NCBI GenBank assembly: GCA_001414345.1
Contig: LLCB01000178.1
Span: forward strand, 54,921 to 118,920
DNA from: Hymenoscyphus infarciens
Taxonomy: Eukaryota; Ascomycota; Leotiomycetes; Helotiales; Helotiaceae
Length of the DNA stretch: 64,000 nucleotides
Direction of reading: 5' to 3'
Below the pieces are notes generated by a model. The model worked only from the letters and a program-made list of their open reading frames with translations, was not told the origin of the DNA and did no database searches. The translations under genes and the position numbers were made by a program. This document shows positions 10,228-21,081 of the stretch, piece by piece (position 1 is the stretch's first letter; every line of letters begins with the position of its first letter).

Positions 10228-10932
10228 ATGGCAAACTCCACAGAATCCACCCCAGAGTTCACCTACAGCGTCCACCCCCTCCCAAAAGACGACCCTACCC
10301 TCCTCTCCTACCTCGCCGGCAAATTCGCCTCCCTAAAACTCAACGCGGTCCAAGTAGAAAAAGCAGCATTCTCAACAAACTTCGAATCAGAAGCAAAAAC
10401 CACCTTCACATCTCGGATCGAAAAACCCAAACTCCCACATGTCAACACTTTCATCGCAATAGCCTATCCCTTTGGAACACCTGTCCCAGAACAAACAGTC
10501 GACAGAGGAGACTTCATCGGTTGCGCAACACTCTTAGGACCCATCCTAAAATCTTCCTATGAGTACCCCGAATGTGGAGGGCCTATCATAGGAAATGACG
10601 ACGAAGAAACGAAATGGCATATGACGGGTGTATATTCCAATCCAAAGCACAGAGGTCATGGTGTGGGGAAATTATTGATCAATTCCGCTTGTGAATCTGC
10701 CGTGGAGCAATCGAATGGGAAGGCGAGTAGAGTTCGAGCTAATGTCCATCCTTCGAATGTGAAGGCTCTGGATCTGTATTATAAGTTAGGGTTTGAAAGG
10801 GCGGGAACTTGTAATAGAGTTGAAGCCGTGGGATCGAATGAGGAGGAGTTGCCGGAGAGGAGCACGATGGATCCGAAGATGTGGTTTGATAGGTCGGGAC
10901 CTATTCTTGAGAGGACTACGCCAAAGATTTAA
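10228..10932 (+). CDS. GNAT-family N-acetyltransferase
   Basis: Intron-free 234-aa ORF. GNAT enzymes transfer acetyl from acetyl-CoA to an amine. The acetyl-CoA loop is visible at about residues 135-152 as GVYSNPKHRGHGVGKLLI, carrying the R/Q-x-x-G-x-G/A signature. The C-terminal motif NVHPSNVKALDLYYKLGF follows at about residues 173-190, with the usual tyrosine-rich helix. The N-terminal 100 residues are less conserved and probably form the substrate face. The substrate cannot be inferred. The ATG at 10228 lies in an A-rich context (TTCAAAATGG), a good fungal start. It shares a short divergent promoter region with the Ldh_2 gene, which may mean co-regulation. Confidence 0.85.
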   Translation: MANSTESTPEFTYSVHPLPKDDPTLLSYLAGKFASLKLNAVQVEKAAFSTNFESEAKTTFTSRIEKPKLPHVNTFIAIAYPFGTPVPEQTVDRGDFIGCATLLGPILKSSYEYPECGGPIIGNDDEETKWHMTGVYSNPKHRGHGVGKLLINSACESAVEQSNGKASRVRANVHPSNVKALDLYYKLGFERAGTCNRVEAVGSNEEELPERSTMDPKMWFDRSGPILERTTPKI

Positions 10933-11340
10933 AAAGCTAAAATCGGGTAATGTTCCAATGACTCTACTAGAGCTAGGGGGAGTGTTGCCATGAATGGCAC
11001 TCTAGCTGAGATGCCGAGTGGAAAATTACGATGTTCTTCAACAAACATCCACCGAACTCCACAAGTTTGTTGATCTAAATATCGAGTTGGGATGTTGTGG
11101 TACAGTGGGAGGGAAGCTAAAAGGGGGTTGTCACGGGAAAAGGGAACTTCAGGATATATGAATGAGACCCGATATTATTCATTAACCGCCTAGGTTATGT
11201 TATGAAATCCCATTAATGACTACATCAAACAAACATCCGCTCGAAAAAGAAGACAGAAGATATTTCCGTCATCTTACAATCTACCATACAAGAAATCATC
11301 CCACTTCTCCCGAAAGACAATAATCCAACTTCCCATAATC
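10933..11340. other. Intergenic 3' regions of convergent genes
   Basis: This is the tail-to-tail spacer between the GNAT gene (plus) and the laccase gene (minus). No open frame or repeat is recognised. It presumably holds both 3' UTRs. Confidence 0.6.
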
Positions 11341-14217
11341 TTAGATACCAGAATCGTCCTGGAACTCCACGGGACTCCAATGGTTGCTAATATTCCCCAC
11401 CCAAACGTCCCAGTTCGCACAGACTCGTTTCGTCTCCTTCTTATGCTCAGCAGTGATGTTAATCGAAGATTCTCTTTCCAAAATCTGCAATGCCAGTCCA
11501 GCACTTGCATGCCAAGCAATATGACAATGCATCAACCAGGCTCCAGGATTATCGGCTTTGAATGCGAGGAGGAGGAAGCCGTTGGCTGGTAGCAAAGCGA
11601 CATCTCTTCGTGGGGGATTGTCCTTTTTGATCTTGACGAGTGGATCCCAGTAGGGCTTGTCACTTTGTTGGAGAATCGCGAAGTCTGTATGAGCTCTATA
11701 TTAGCGTGACAAAATAGTAGGAATGGAAGGGGTAAATGTACCATGGCCGTGGAGGTGGATCTGTATGGTTGTCAGCTGTGGTGATTTTTAAGCAGGTGAG
11801 GAGGGGAAGGACCTTACTGGATGAGCAGCTGGAACGAAATTCTTTGGCGCGGATCCAAAAGGAAGACCCGTAGCCGTGACAAGAAGATAGATCCAAGATT
11901 CAGCTGTAACGGCGAATGTGTTCGCTGTTCCAACGACACCAACTTGAGCCGGCCAGACCTTATTCTTCACCTGAAGATTGTTGATTGTGGGATCTGAAAA
12001 GTTGAGGAACATTGGCTCTCCGCCCATGTCCCAACGTGAGAAATTGTGCTGTCCAGGATATTTTCCGGTCTTGGGATCGACTTGGGATAACCCAACTTGG
12101 AAGGTGGATCCTTGCTCTATTTATTGTAAGAATGTGATAGGTAGAAATATGTCAAAAGGTTTGCTTACGTTCGTTAACTGGGTCTCCTATGTTCCATGGA
12201 ACAATAGGAATCAATTTGTCATATGGCTCGTCTGAACAAGTCTCATCGAACTTCCCTCTGGTTGTGTCTGGAGGCTGGATGGCAGAACCTTCATAGTTCA
12301 GGATTCCATTTTTCTCCTCAGTTGGACCTCCAAACCCATTGCATCCATTCGGAACAGCAGTCCGAATCCAGAAGTTCTTCTTTGGTGTGTTCTTTGTGAG
12401 TGGTTTTGCCTCCAAGATGACATGATATCTCTGACCTGCAGTAAATATTGTCAGTAGTGATTTTAGCTTGATTCAGCGAACCTACCTATTCCAACCAAGA
12501 CAGCATTTGTGGTGTAAGGGTGAATTGGGACGAAATCCGATCCGATAACTGTGAGATTATGATCATCGACGGCGAAGATGAACGTGTTATCTACTGACGT
12601 GTTGATGATTCGGAGGAGGTACTTCTTGCCCTGAAGTAATTGTTAGCTAGAGGAATACAAATGGACCATGGGGATTCTTACAGCTTGAACTGTTGTATTG
12701 TAGTATGTGGGCGCTGTGTCTGTGCACTCTCCCTGAACTTTTTCCTCTGGAGTACAGTTATATCTCCCTAGAGAACTCTTAGTCCACACATCATGGAAAA
12801 GAATTCACTGGATCATACCTTGATCGTTCAGAAGAATACTGGTCATGAGTGGACGACCTCCAGCTCCGACAGGATCGAGTTCCTTGTAGAAGTCTTCGAA
12901 AGCACTGCGGTGATTCCAGTCACTCATCAGGATTGGGTCAATAGCTTGATCATATCCAGCTGAAGAAGGACCGTAAATTGTCAAGGGTCCCCTAATTTCC
13001 GATGAGAAAACGTTCGCTAGGACTTCAAAATTGCAAATGCAAACTTACTTTAGGCCATCCGCGTACTGATTTTTGACTTGATCAGCTCATTTTCTACAGT
13101 CATTGAAGTTCCAGTGCATACCTGTAACGAGTAATGACTATGATACCTATGAAACTGGTTAGCTATATTTCAGGGTAATGTTCTTAAGTTGCGTTTACCA
13201 AGAGGTTCCATATTGCTGAGCCTTGAATTTGTATGTATATTCATCACCCGGCTACGAAAAGTTAGTATGAATGAAGTTTTCAATTTAATAATGTGTCTTT
13301 TTTTACAGCAATTGGGCATTGAGTAACTCCTATGGGACAGATTAGAGCTAGATACTATCTACTCTTAGATGGCGAAATACTTGCCGTTGACTCCATCACT
13401 TTCCATGTTGTTCAGAAGACGAATCCCATGCCAGTGTATGGTTGTTCCATTGTACTGTGAGAGATCTCCGAGTTAGTATTGCCATTTCCAGAAGTATAAC
13501 AGGATTATGAGGAAACAGAATCCCATCCATCCCTCCTGAAACCATCTTAAAGAGAAAAAGAACTCGGAGAGCACTCACCTTGAGATGATTTCTCACGGTA
13601 ATTTCTGTAGAGCGTTAGAAATCCTTCTTGTGACATAATGATACTTAGTTTACCTATGTCGTCGCCCCAACAAGCCTCTGTAAGATGGTTAGAAGCCTAT
13701 AGTCATTCAAGTACAGTTTCATGAGCTTACGAATCCATGGCCCGGGAAAGGTTTTGTTGAATACTTTGCCACCTAGGTTTTTGTAACCGTCTGGGTGTAG
13801 TTCCATATCATCGACATCAAGAGTATACTTGTCAAAGGTTAGGGGGCGCGTTGTGAATGGTAACCAAATCGAGGAGGAAGAACTTACTTTGCGAAGAACA
13901 CCAGTAGGTGTGTTGTCTTCATAATTGGTATTGATATCAAACCTCTTGTTCTGTGGGCCTCGAAGCCAGCAGCCGCGATCACTTGAAGTCGAACAGTCAG
14001 TCCATCCTTTCATTTCCGGATAGCTGCAGACGAACTTAGAGTGTTCAGGTCCATTAGGAGGTCTGAACACAGGAGTGTCATCGACAACATGTAGGGAACC
14101 GTGCCCAGCAACGACAGGTTCTAGAGAAACCGGGTGCTGGTTGCTATTGAATGGTGAGACCGATCCCAGACCAAGTGTGTAAGTGAGTGCTGTCCAACAG
14201 CTTTCAAGAAACCTCAT
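11341..14217 (-). CDS. Multicopper oxidase, ascomycete laccase
   Basis: Sixteen exons can be chained on the minus strand with no frame conflict, giving 665 aa. The exons are 14217..13888, 13827..13731, 13677..13654, 13604..13579, 13454..13385, 13329..13307, 13251..13199, 13146..13122, 13065..13049, 12991..12819, 12767..12682, 12630..12486, 12435..12169, 12116..11818, 11760..11742 and 11684..11341. Laccases oxidise phenols while reducing O2 to water. All four copper-ligand blocks are present: TTIHWHGIR, SWYHSHYS, HPIHLHGHDF, and HCHIAWHASAGL with the Cys ligand. The axial type-1 position is Leu. The C-terminus ends in DSGI, the C-terminal plug typical of asco-laccases. A weak signal peptide starts at MRFLESCW, so the enzyme is probably secreted. 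The intron after exon 5 uses a GC donor (GCAAGT). Some exons are only 17-26 nt. The gene appears intact. Confidence 0.92.
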
Positions 14218-15721
14218 TTTCGCAATGAGAAGTAAAGGAAAACCAAATCGATCAATTAGAATAGTTTTACAGAGAACGAGGTTCTTGAAAATGGTCAAAC
14301 CCTCGAGGCAGCGGAGGGGTATATACATTCTCCGGAATTCCATGTTCCACAAAGCCAAACAAGGGATACAAACTTGCACACCGATTTTTCGAGACCGTGG
14401 CTGCTGTAGGCGCCTGCTAATGCAAACTCTTCCAGTCACAATCAGCTGCCCCCTTGCCAGCCTATGGACGCCATTGTTTTTGGGGGCTGATTATATGAGA
14501 GTTCTGACATGACGAGAGCGCACCTTACTAGATGAGCCGAGCACGAGAGCCTCAAGATTGTGGTTAGACTTGGAACTACCAGGTTGTTTTATATTCAGAG
14601 AAGTATTCAAGCAAGAAGATCAACATAGTAGAATATAGCATACAAATTCGAACACAAAACAACTTAAAGAATACAGAATGTATGTAAAAGTACCAACTCT
14701 TTTTTGGTGTAACTAATTGGCTGGCTGATTGTGCTTATGGCGGAAATTGCGCGGCTGGAGCTGACCTACCTTGCCGTTATTGATTGTGTCAACGGAAGAG
14801 GCTTGTAAGCATCGTAATCATCAGCAAATCATTGCAATTGCACCTTCGTAAAAGTATGTCGTGTATCCTGTGGCACAAGGAAAACCCCGAAAGATATTCT
14901 GGCTGGCCAAATACATGGTTCCATTGGCGTTGCTATTCTGAAAAGAGCAACGGCCGATGCAGGCCTTCCAGCCTTATGAATTGGAGTTCGATAATCAGAC
15001 AAGTCGATTGGGTTCATATGAGAGAGGCGTATGCGAGTAGGAGAACGGGACCATCCATTCGACCGTTGGCTGCGTTTGCCCAGTGCTGAGACGATTGAGT
15101 GGCGATGTCTGTTGCCCTCCTGCACAGAAGAAACTCCAATAAGATGCATTCTTGCTTGATGGCTGAGACTCGGAGAGAAGCTAAATGCAGTCGACACTAT
15201 ATTGTTGGAAAGGAATAGAATATACCGAGCTGAATTTGGGGCTTGGGGCGTTGTCTCCTATGCTTGTCCTGGACCACTTAGAAATGAGCCAGAAGCCAAT
15301 GTGCCTCGGGGTTTCTCTCCAGGAAAGACACGCGAGGCTGTAGGCCTTCCAGGTTAATGAGGGACTTCGTAATATGAAGGTAGAAGCCATTGGGAGTAGA
15401 GTGTAAGAATAAAACGATGACCCCAGAGACGATGAAGCTAGAGTATTTAAAGTGTTGTGTTTGGAGATTGGGTACAGTAGTTGCAAGACAGAAAGAGGGA
15501 TGAAAATGGCGGGGATGGCAAGAAGGGGGGGAATCAGGTGACGCTGAATATTTGCCAAGTCAAAGTGGGTCTTAATTTATGCTGCTGATTGGTTCAACAC
15601 GGGCCAGCAAGGCGAGGCTGTGGATTACTTCAGCCTTGTCTGCTCTTAAATGCTCGTTACCTAGATATCAACAAACAACTCTTACTCGAAATACACAGCA
15701 TCGTCGAGATCCAGCATCAAT
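14218..15721. other. Divergent intergenic region, no recognised gene
   Basis: This 1.5-kb stretch lies between the laccase start and the OGFr-domain gene, which point away from each other. It would hold the laccase promoter. A minus-strand ORF at 15181-15558 (125 aa, hydrophobic N-terminus MANIQRHLIPPLLAIPAIFI) is open, but nothing in it is recognisable and coding evidence is weak. No repeat was recognised. Confidence 0.5.
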
Positions 15722-16570
15722 ATGTTTCGATCAGCAACTCCCCCCCAATCCCCTCCGCCGCCCGAACTCATCGGTTTCTTTTCAGGTACTCACGCCGACC
15801 GCAATGGCCGTTCCCTCGAAAGCGTCCTTGCCTATTCTGCCGAGAAGCTCGAGCGACACCACGATTATATCCAAACTCTCTTCCCTTTACCTGAGCGATC
15901 TCCTATCAATCCCCATGCCCCAATAATCGACGAACAAATCTTCGAGGCCTTCCGTTCAGACCCAAATTTGAGAGCCAACCTGTTGAGAGCGTTCAAGAGA
16001 ATCCTATGGTTCTATGGATTTGAGCTTCACAAACGTGAGAATGGTACTTTAGTTGTGAGTATTCCTTGGGACGGGTTGAACTGGCTTGGGCTATGCCCCC
16101 TGTATCAATTTACTAACATCAAATAGGTCAAGAAAGGACCCAACTTCGATACGAACCCAAAAGCGTGGAATCGATACTTTGACCACAATCATCTCCGAAT
16201 TACCCGCATAATACGATGTCTTCGAGTGCTGGGTCTCCAGGAAGAGGCTTTGGCTTTCTATGCGGTTCTCATCAGAAACTCCAGCAACTCAAACCCCAAA
16301 TCGAGAGAGTTCTGGCGACGCGCCGCTTTCAGAACCCTCAACCAGCGACCGGATGAGGAAACCAAGAACGATTCTGACCTCACAGTCGGTAGAATATTCC
16401 TGCGGAAACATGAGGAAGACATGAAAGTCAAGAAGGCAAAGGCAGAGGAAACTGCAACGGAAGAGGGAGCGGTGGAGGGACGAACCGGCAGTTGGGTTGG
16501 GAAAGCAGGTGAAGACAAGCAAATTGAGCCTTTGTCCCCAGGGCCACCCAGAAAGCGAACCCGCACATGA
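15722..16570 (+). CDS. Opioid growth factor receptor (OGFr) N-domain protein
   Basis: Two exons, 15722..16054 and 16127..16570, are joined by a 72-nt intron (GTGAGT, branch TACTAAC, AATAG), giving 258 aa. The OGFr_N fold is seen at about residues 45-180: HHDYIQTLFPLPERSPINPH, then EAFRSDPNLRANLLRAFKRI, LWFYGFEL, and after the splice RYFDHNHLRITRIIRCLRVL. In fungi this domain family has no established biochemical role, and the receptor name comes from the animal protein. The C-terminal 60 residues are charged and end in PPRKRTRT, a likely nuclear localisation signal. A nuclear protein is therefore plausible. The length fits fungal members. Confidence 0.82.
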
Positions 16571-18554
16571 ATTGAAACTAGGAGCACACGATTGTACGAT
16601 AAGGGACTGTAGAGCGGAGTTTGAGCGTTATTGATACCCGGAGACCAGCATGGTTTTTCCATCTAGCTTCATTGCCTTGCTTATGTATACCCCGCTGCTA
16701 ACATAGCAGCAGAGCACTGAATAAAAAAGCGTTTTCTCAGAGATTATTTTCAAGTGAAGTATGCCATCATAACGATACTTGCAATCAATGTTGTTTTATC
16801 ATCTCTATGATGTTTCCTTCAATGCGTCACAGCTTGCTTCTCTTGAGATTCTAATCAACATAAAAGAACCCACCTTTAGTCAAACATTCATGATGAGCAA
16901 ACAATTGACAAGTCTGTCTCTCGTCATTTCTATCGCGCATACTTTTTATGTACCATCAACTAACCACTACCAGATTCTACACTGCACGATTATTACGCCT
17001 ACTTTCAAGAAGACATGTAAAAGCAATTGTACCGGCGTCACGAGGAGCGTTCAATTTCGCATTGAAAAAGAGCTGTCATAACGAAAGAGGACAGCAAACT
17101 TTCTTTCCAAGCAAAAAAGCAAGCAAGTGAAGTTTCACTCTTAACTCTTTTTCTTTTTGAAATTTCTCAATCTCGCTTCAATGTGTACTTATTAATTAAG
17201 AAATGTACTCTCGTAGAGTATCCTGATCACACTATCTCAAAGTCACCTCTCATATATCTACTCATGCGTTTATCTGTAGTTTTTGGCAGGCTATTGCTAT
17301 ATCGTTTTCTAGCTTTATATACCTGAAAGAGCTTTCCTGATCTGGTATGCTTCACTCACCAATTACATGATTGACTAATTCTACCTGGACATACTCTAAA
17401 TTTTCTAGAATAAACCTCTAAAGTTTGTTAAAATGATTTTAAGTTATTAAGTAGTCTAGGATAGTCCTATTAATTAAACGTTACTTAGATAAGTGCCTAA
17501 TATTCTCCACTTTTAAATTATTCGACACTTTGATTAATTGATTTAATTATTCTAGCTATCTTAAAAAATATAATTTACTAGCTTAGCCTACTAGACTGAC
17601 CATTTAATATTAAAAAGCAGTAACGTGATTTGTCAATTCAGCAATTGGTGAATAAAGTGTACCAGATCTCATCTTCTCGTTTTGTATATTTTAGGGAAGA
17701 CTTGAAGCAATGTCCCATGCGATGCGATGTTCAAGCTTTGAAGTCATACAACTGCACACTTTCCAAGAAACAATACTCGTTGAAACTGCAATCTGGTTTA
17801 ATTTCAGAACAAAAACAGTATTCTATGTTGACGCCTACTACTCTCCTCGGTGAGTAAAACATCCTCCCGCTGTCGGATATCTATCTCTTGTACCAAATTA
17901 CTTTACCCACGGTCATTATATAAATAGATACATAGGTACTCTCGCATCTACTTTCCCAACTAGGATTTCATTCTGCCAGTAAGTATGCTTATCTATCAAT
18001 TAGCCTTAAAAGGTGGGTATACCTTGTCTTTCCTCGTCCCGAGTATATGGTTACTCAGCGATTTGGATTTCAGGGGCCATGTACTAGGTAGCTTGTTCGC
18101 GTCGTTATTTTGAAAAAAGTCAGCCATTACCTTGGCACCCACGTGCTGATCCGCTGGGCCACTCCCTCCTTGCTTATCTTTATTTATATGCTATTTCTGA
18201 CATGAGTACCCTGAGCAACTACTGGTCTTCGATAGGCCGAAGGCATCTTGAAGCTTCCAACTTTTTAATGCGCAGTTGCAAATACCAAATTATCTTTTTA
18301 GGCTTCCGTTTCTTTTCATGATGTGGAGAATCATCGTCGTGATTTTGGAAGATGGATTGTACGAAGGTACATTCTTTGTGAGTCTAAGGGGGATCTAATT
18401 GTGCTTTTATATCACAATTCATTTCTGTTTCATTTCATTTCCTTTTTTCTGCGGTTTTCACGTCCTTTTCTTCTCAGCCAGCCAACAAATTCATTTCCTT
18501 TCAACAGCCAGCACTTCTGCGACGACTTCAACTCACACCAGGCGCGAAAGCAGA
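16571..18554. other. Intergenic region with a MITE copy
   Basis: The region has no recognisable gene. 17339-17668 is the best preserved copy of the TIR element. The rest is of ordinary to AT-rich composition and leads into the decayed subtilase at 18555. Confidence 0.55.
17339..17668. repeat. MITE copy B, best preserved terminal inverted repeats
   Basis: Terminal inverted repeats of 26 bp are seen: left GATCTGGTATGCTTCACTCA then CCAATT, and right, as reverse complement, GATCTGGTACACTTTATTCA then CCAATT. They match at 22 of 26 positions, and all four differences are transitions. Interior motifs (ACTAGCTTAGCCTACTAGAC, AGTAACGTGATTTGTCAA) recur in the other copies. Length is 330 bp, AT-rich, non-coding. 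No clear target-site duplication was seen. Confidence 0.75.
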
Positions 18555-20387
18555 ATGTATTCCTTTCTGAAGCTTCTTGCCCTTACGATTCATGCCTCAG
18601 CTCTTGTGCTTCCTTGCGCAGAATAACCATGTCCTCATCACGAACCCTCGGCAGACCCCGCCGACTAATATATTGTGAGATTATATGATGATCACACACT
18701 TGATAACCATTTCAAACACGTCGGCATGGATCTTTCCAAAGGTACCGATGTTTTCCATTCTCTCAAGGCACTACACTCCTAGCGCGCCACCTTGACCGTG
18801 GAATTCGTGCATAACATCATTCGCTACGACCCCGGTGTCCATTCGGTTACGCGAGGAAGCTTCATTGACGATGAGGAAGCCGTGGACCAGGACAATGAAG
18901 ACGAGCACGTTGAGCAACCAGCGGGGAGGCCGGAAGGGAAAGGGCTCTCTGGAATTTTTCAACGGGCTGTCAGATGGACGAGGCTGGTATCATTTGCAGG
19001 AGATCACCGCGGGACAGAAGATGGATCTCGAACGCCGAGAAGAGGTGTTCGTTCCAATGCTCAGGACAGCTGGGGAAGGAGTCGACATCTACATTCTTGA
19101 TTCGTATTTTTACTCAGCACTTGTGGTTTACTGGCCGAGCCAAGAATTTCCGAGGTGAGAGGAAAACAAAGTACACAATACGGGTCCCAGGTGGTACGAC
19201 GACTGTGAATGTTGACGATCGCCATGGAAAACATGTTGCAGGCCTGGTAGGAGGTCTCAGACATGGAGTAGGTTCAGTGGGCAACATTGATTAACGTCAC
19301 AGTCACCTGCTGAAAAAGCTCGGAGTGTATCGTCCACGCTCTAATCAAAGATGGAGAACAGGTAAAGTCAGGCTACACCCTTGGTTGCTGGGACTATGGC
19401 GATTTGTAAGACATCAAGTCAGTTCTACGTTAATAAACCACTAACAACCAACTAGTTGTGGGCTACGAGGAAATTATCGATAGCGCGCAATCAGTTTACA
19501 GCACCCTCAAAGACAACCAACTGAATGGTATACTTTCCGGTCTTAGCGACCCATGGTTCTGGGGCGAGAAAGAGAACAATTGGTTTCTCCAAACCGGTAT
19601 CACGCAACCTCCCAAATCTCCCAGCAATCAACCATACAAAGGACCTCCGGGGAACTTTAACCCACCCCACGATCGCCCACCTGGACTGAAGGCCCCCTCT
19701 ATAGACCCCATGGCTGCTAGAAGAGACGTCGCTCCAGAGGTCGATTCCCCTACCGACAAAGGCTTACAAAACACCAAAGTCGAACCAGCTGGAGAAAACT
19801 CGCCTATGGTCGTCACCCAAGAACTCACCTTGACCGATGAAACCGACTTCTCAAATGCTCCCTTACACCCAATTTGCTACGACAAAGTCCCCGCCGACAC
19901 CGCCCCAGAAAATAGCAAACCCACCCGCTTCGTCAACGTAATCCTAGAAGAAAACCTCATCGGTATAGCACCCGACTCCCGCACCGAAATGAAAAGGCAC
20001 TTCTACTCATTTGGTACCGCCTTTGGAATTTTCTTACAGAATTCCATCCATTCTAGATGTTCATTTACGACTCCATCTTCTGAAGCACCTGCTGATGGCG
20101 TGAAAGATCTGAAAGGCTCCCCGTTTCCTGCAGGGAGTTTCAAGTTTACAACTGGGGATGGTGATTGTGAATATAAAAATGATGGGACTGGAAATCCTGG
20201 TGCCGTTTGGTGTGTGGGGACGGACTTTGCGCATAATTGTTTTGTGATTACTAGGTTGAATAAGTATTGTGATCAGCTTGTTAAGGCAAATACGGGGGAG
20301 GCTTCTAGGAAACATTCACAAGAGGTTAGAATTAAATTTCGCGAAGACAAGTTTGTTCTAGTGCTTCGAGTAACTGGGAGTTCTTGA
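18555..20387 (+). pseudogene. Decayed secreted subtilisin-like protease (I9 + S8) with cysteine-containing C-terminal extension
   Basis: A signal peptide (MYSFLKLLALTIHASALVLP) opens at 18555. Other frames then carry the rest in order. The I9 propeptide reads YDDHTLDNHFKHVGMDLSKG, then a stop, then NIIRYDPGVHSVTRGSF. The S8 domain begins with GRGWYHLQEITAGQKM and GEGVDIYILDS (catalytic Asp). After a frameshift come FTGRAKNF and DDRHGKHVAGLVGG, where HGTHVAG would be usual. ECIVHALIKDGEQ then leads almost directly to LVAGTMAIFVVGYEEI, the region around the catalytic Ser, with Ser itself missing and most of the intervening catalytic domain deleted. A good intron (GTAAGA to CTAG, about 19405-19455) joins it to a 309-codon open frame (19458-20387). 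That frame has a Pro-rich linker and a domain with about six Cys, function unknown. Multiple lesions show it cannot make active protease. Confidence 0.75.
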
Positions 20388-21081
20388 GACTTTGATGATA
20401 ACTTTTTGTTTTTTGTTATAGTACCAAGTGACTCTCGAGTCTTTCTCTATCTACCTAAATTTTCATCTCTCTGGAGGGGTTTCAGAGCCTTCGTTAGTCC
20501 TCAGCATATTGTGTTCAACCCTGTATTACTTCTACCCGAGTAAGTAACAAGGTTTTCGCTGCAAAGTCTAATATACTCACTAAGTCGGCTTTAAAGAACA
20601 TCTATAATCTATTTAGCGAAATTAGGTATTCTAAAGTTATAGAATAAGGAAATTAAATAAATGTTGATTAGATAAGAACCTATACTCTATACTCTTAAAC
20701 CTTTTCAAAAAATTATTCAATTAACTTAAGTAATTCGAACACTCTAGAACAATATGATTTAATAGCTTAACTTACCAGACGCACTATTTAATATAAAATT
20801 TAGACTATCTCATAGATTTTTTCTACAAGGCCAGCCACGATTGGAAATTTTTAGCGAAAATGTGACCCTGTAATGCAACCCACTGAAGTATTGTGGCCTT
20901 TCAGCTGAAGCTCAGCTAAAGTGGCGGAAGCACAAAAGCTTGATTGGTAGAAATGTCTACTGGAGCTACCTGTTTTGCAACACTGCCACCGTTGAAGTTG
21001 GTCAAGGAGCATATATTTACCCCGCCTTTGCCTTATTTGACCTCTGGAAACCACCTTGGCTCGTACAGCAACTGACCAAGA
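20388..21081. other. Intergenic region with a degenerate MITE copy
   Basis: The spacer between the decayed subtilase and the HET-domain gene. It contains MITE copy C (about 20565-20806) and otherwise no recognised feature apart from the presumed HET-gene promoter. Confidence 0.55.
20565..20806. repeat. MITE copy C, degenerate
   Basis: It shares the family core (GATTTAATAGCTTAACTTAC then CAGACGCACTATTTAATATA) and the segment AGAACCTATACTCTATACTC with the other copies. The ends (AGTCTAATATACTCAC on the left, AAATTTAGACTATC on the right) retain only a short inverted match. Boundaries are approximate. Confidence 0.5.

Noticed and set aside
15181..15558. Minus-strand ORF of 125 codons with hydrophobic N-terminus
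   Set aside because: No recognisable domain, no splice context and a position in a divergent promoter region; kept only as a remark.
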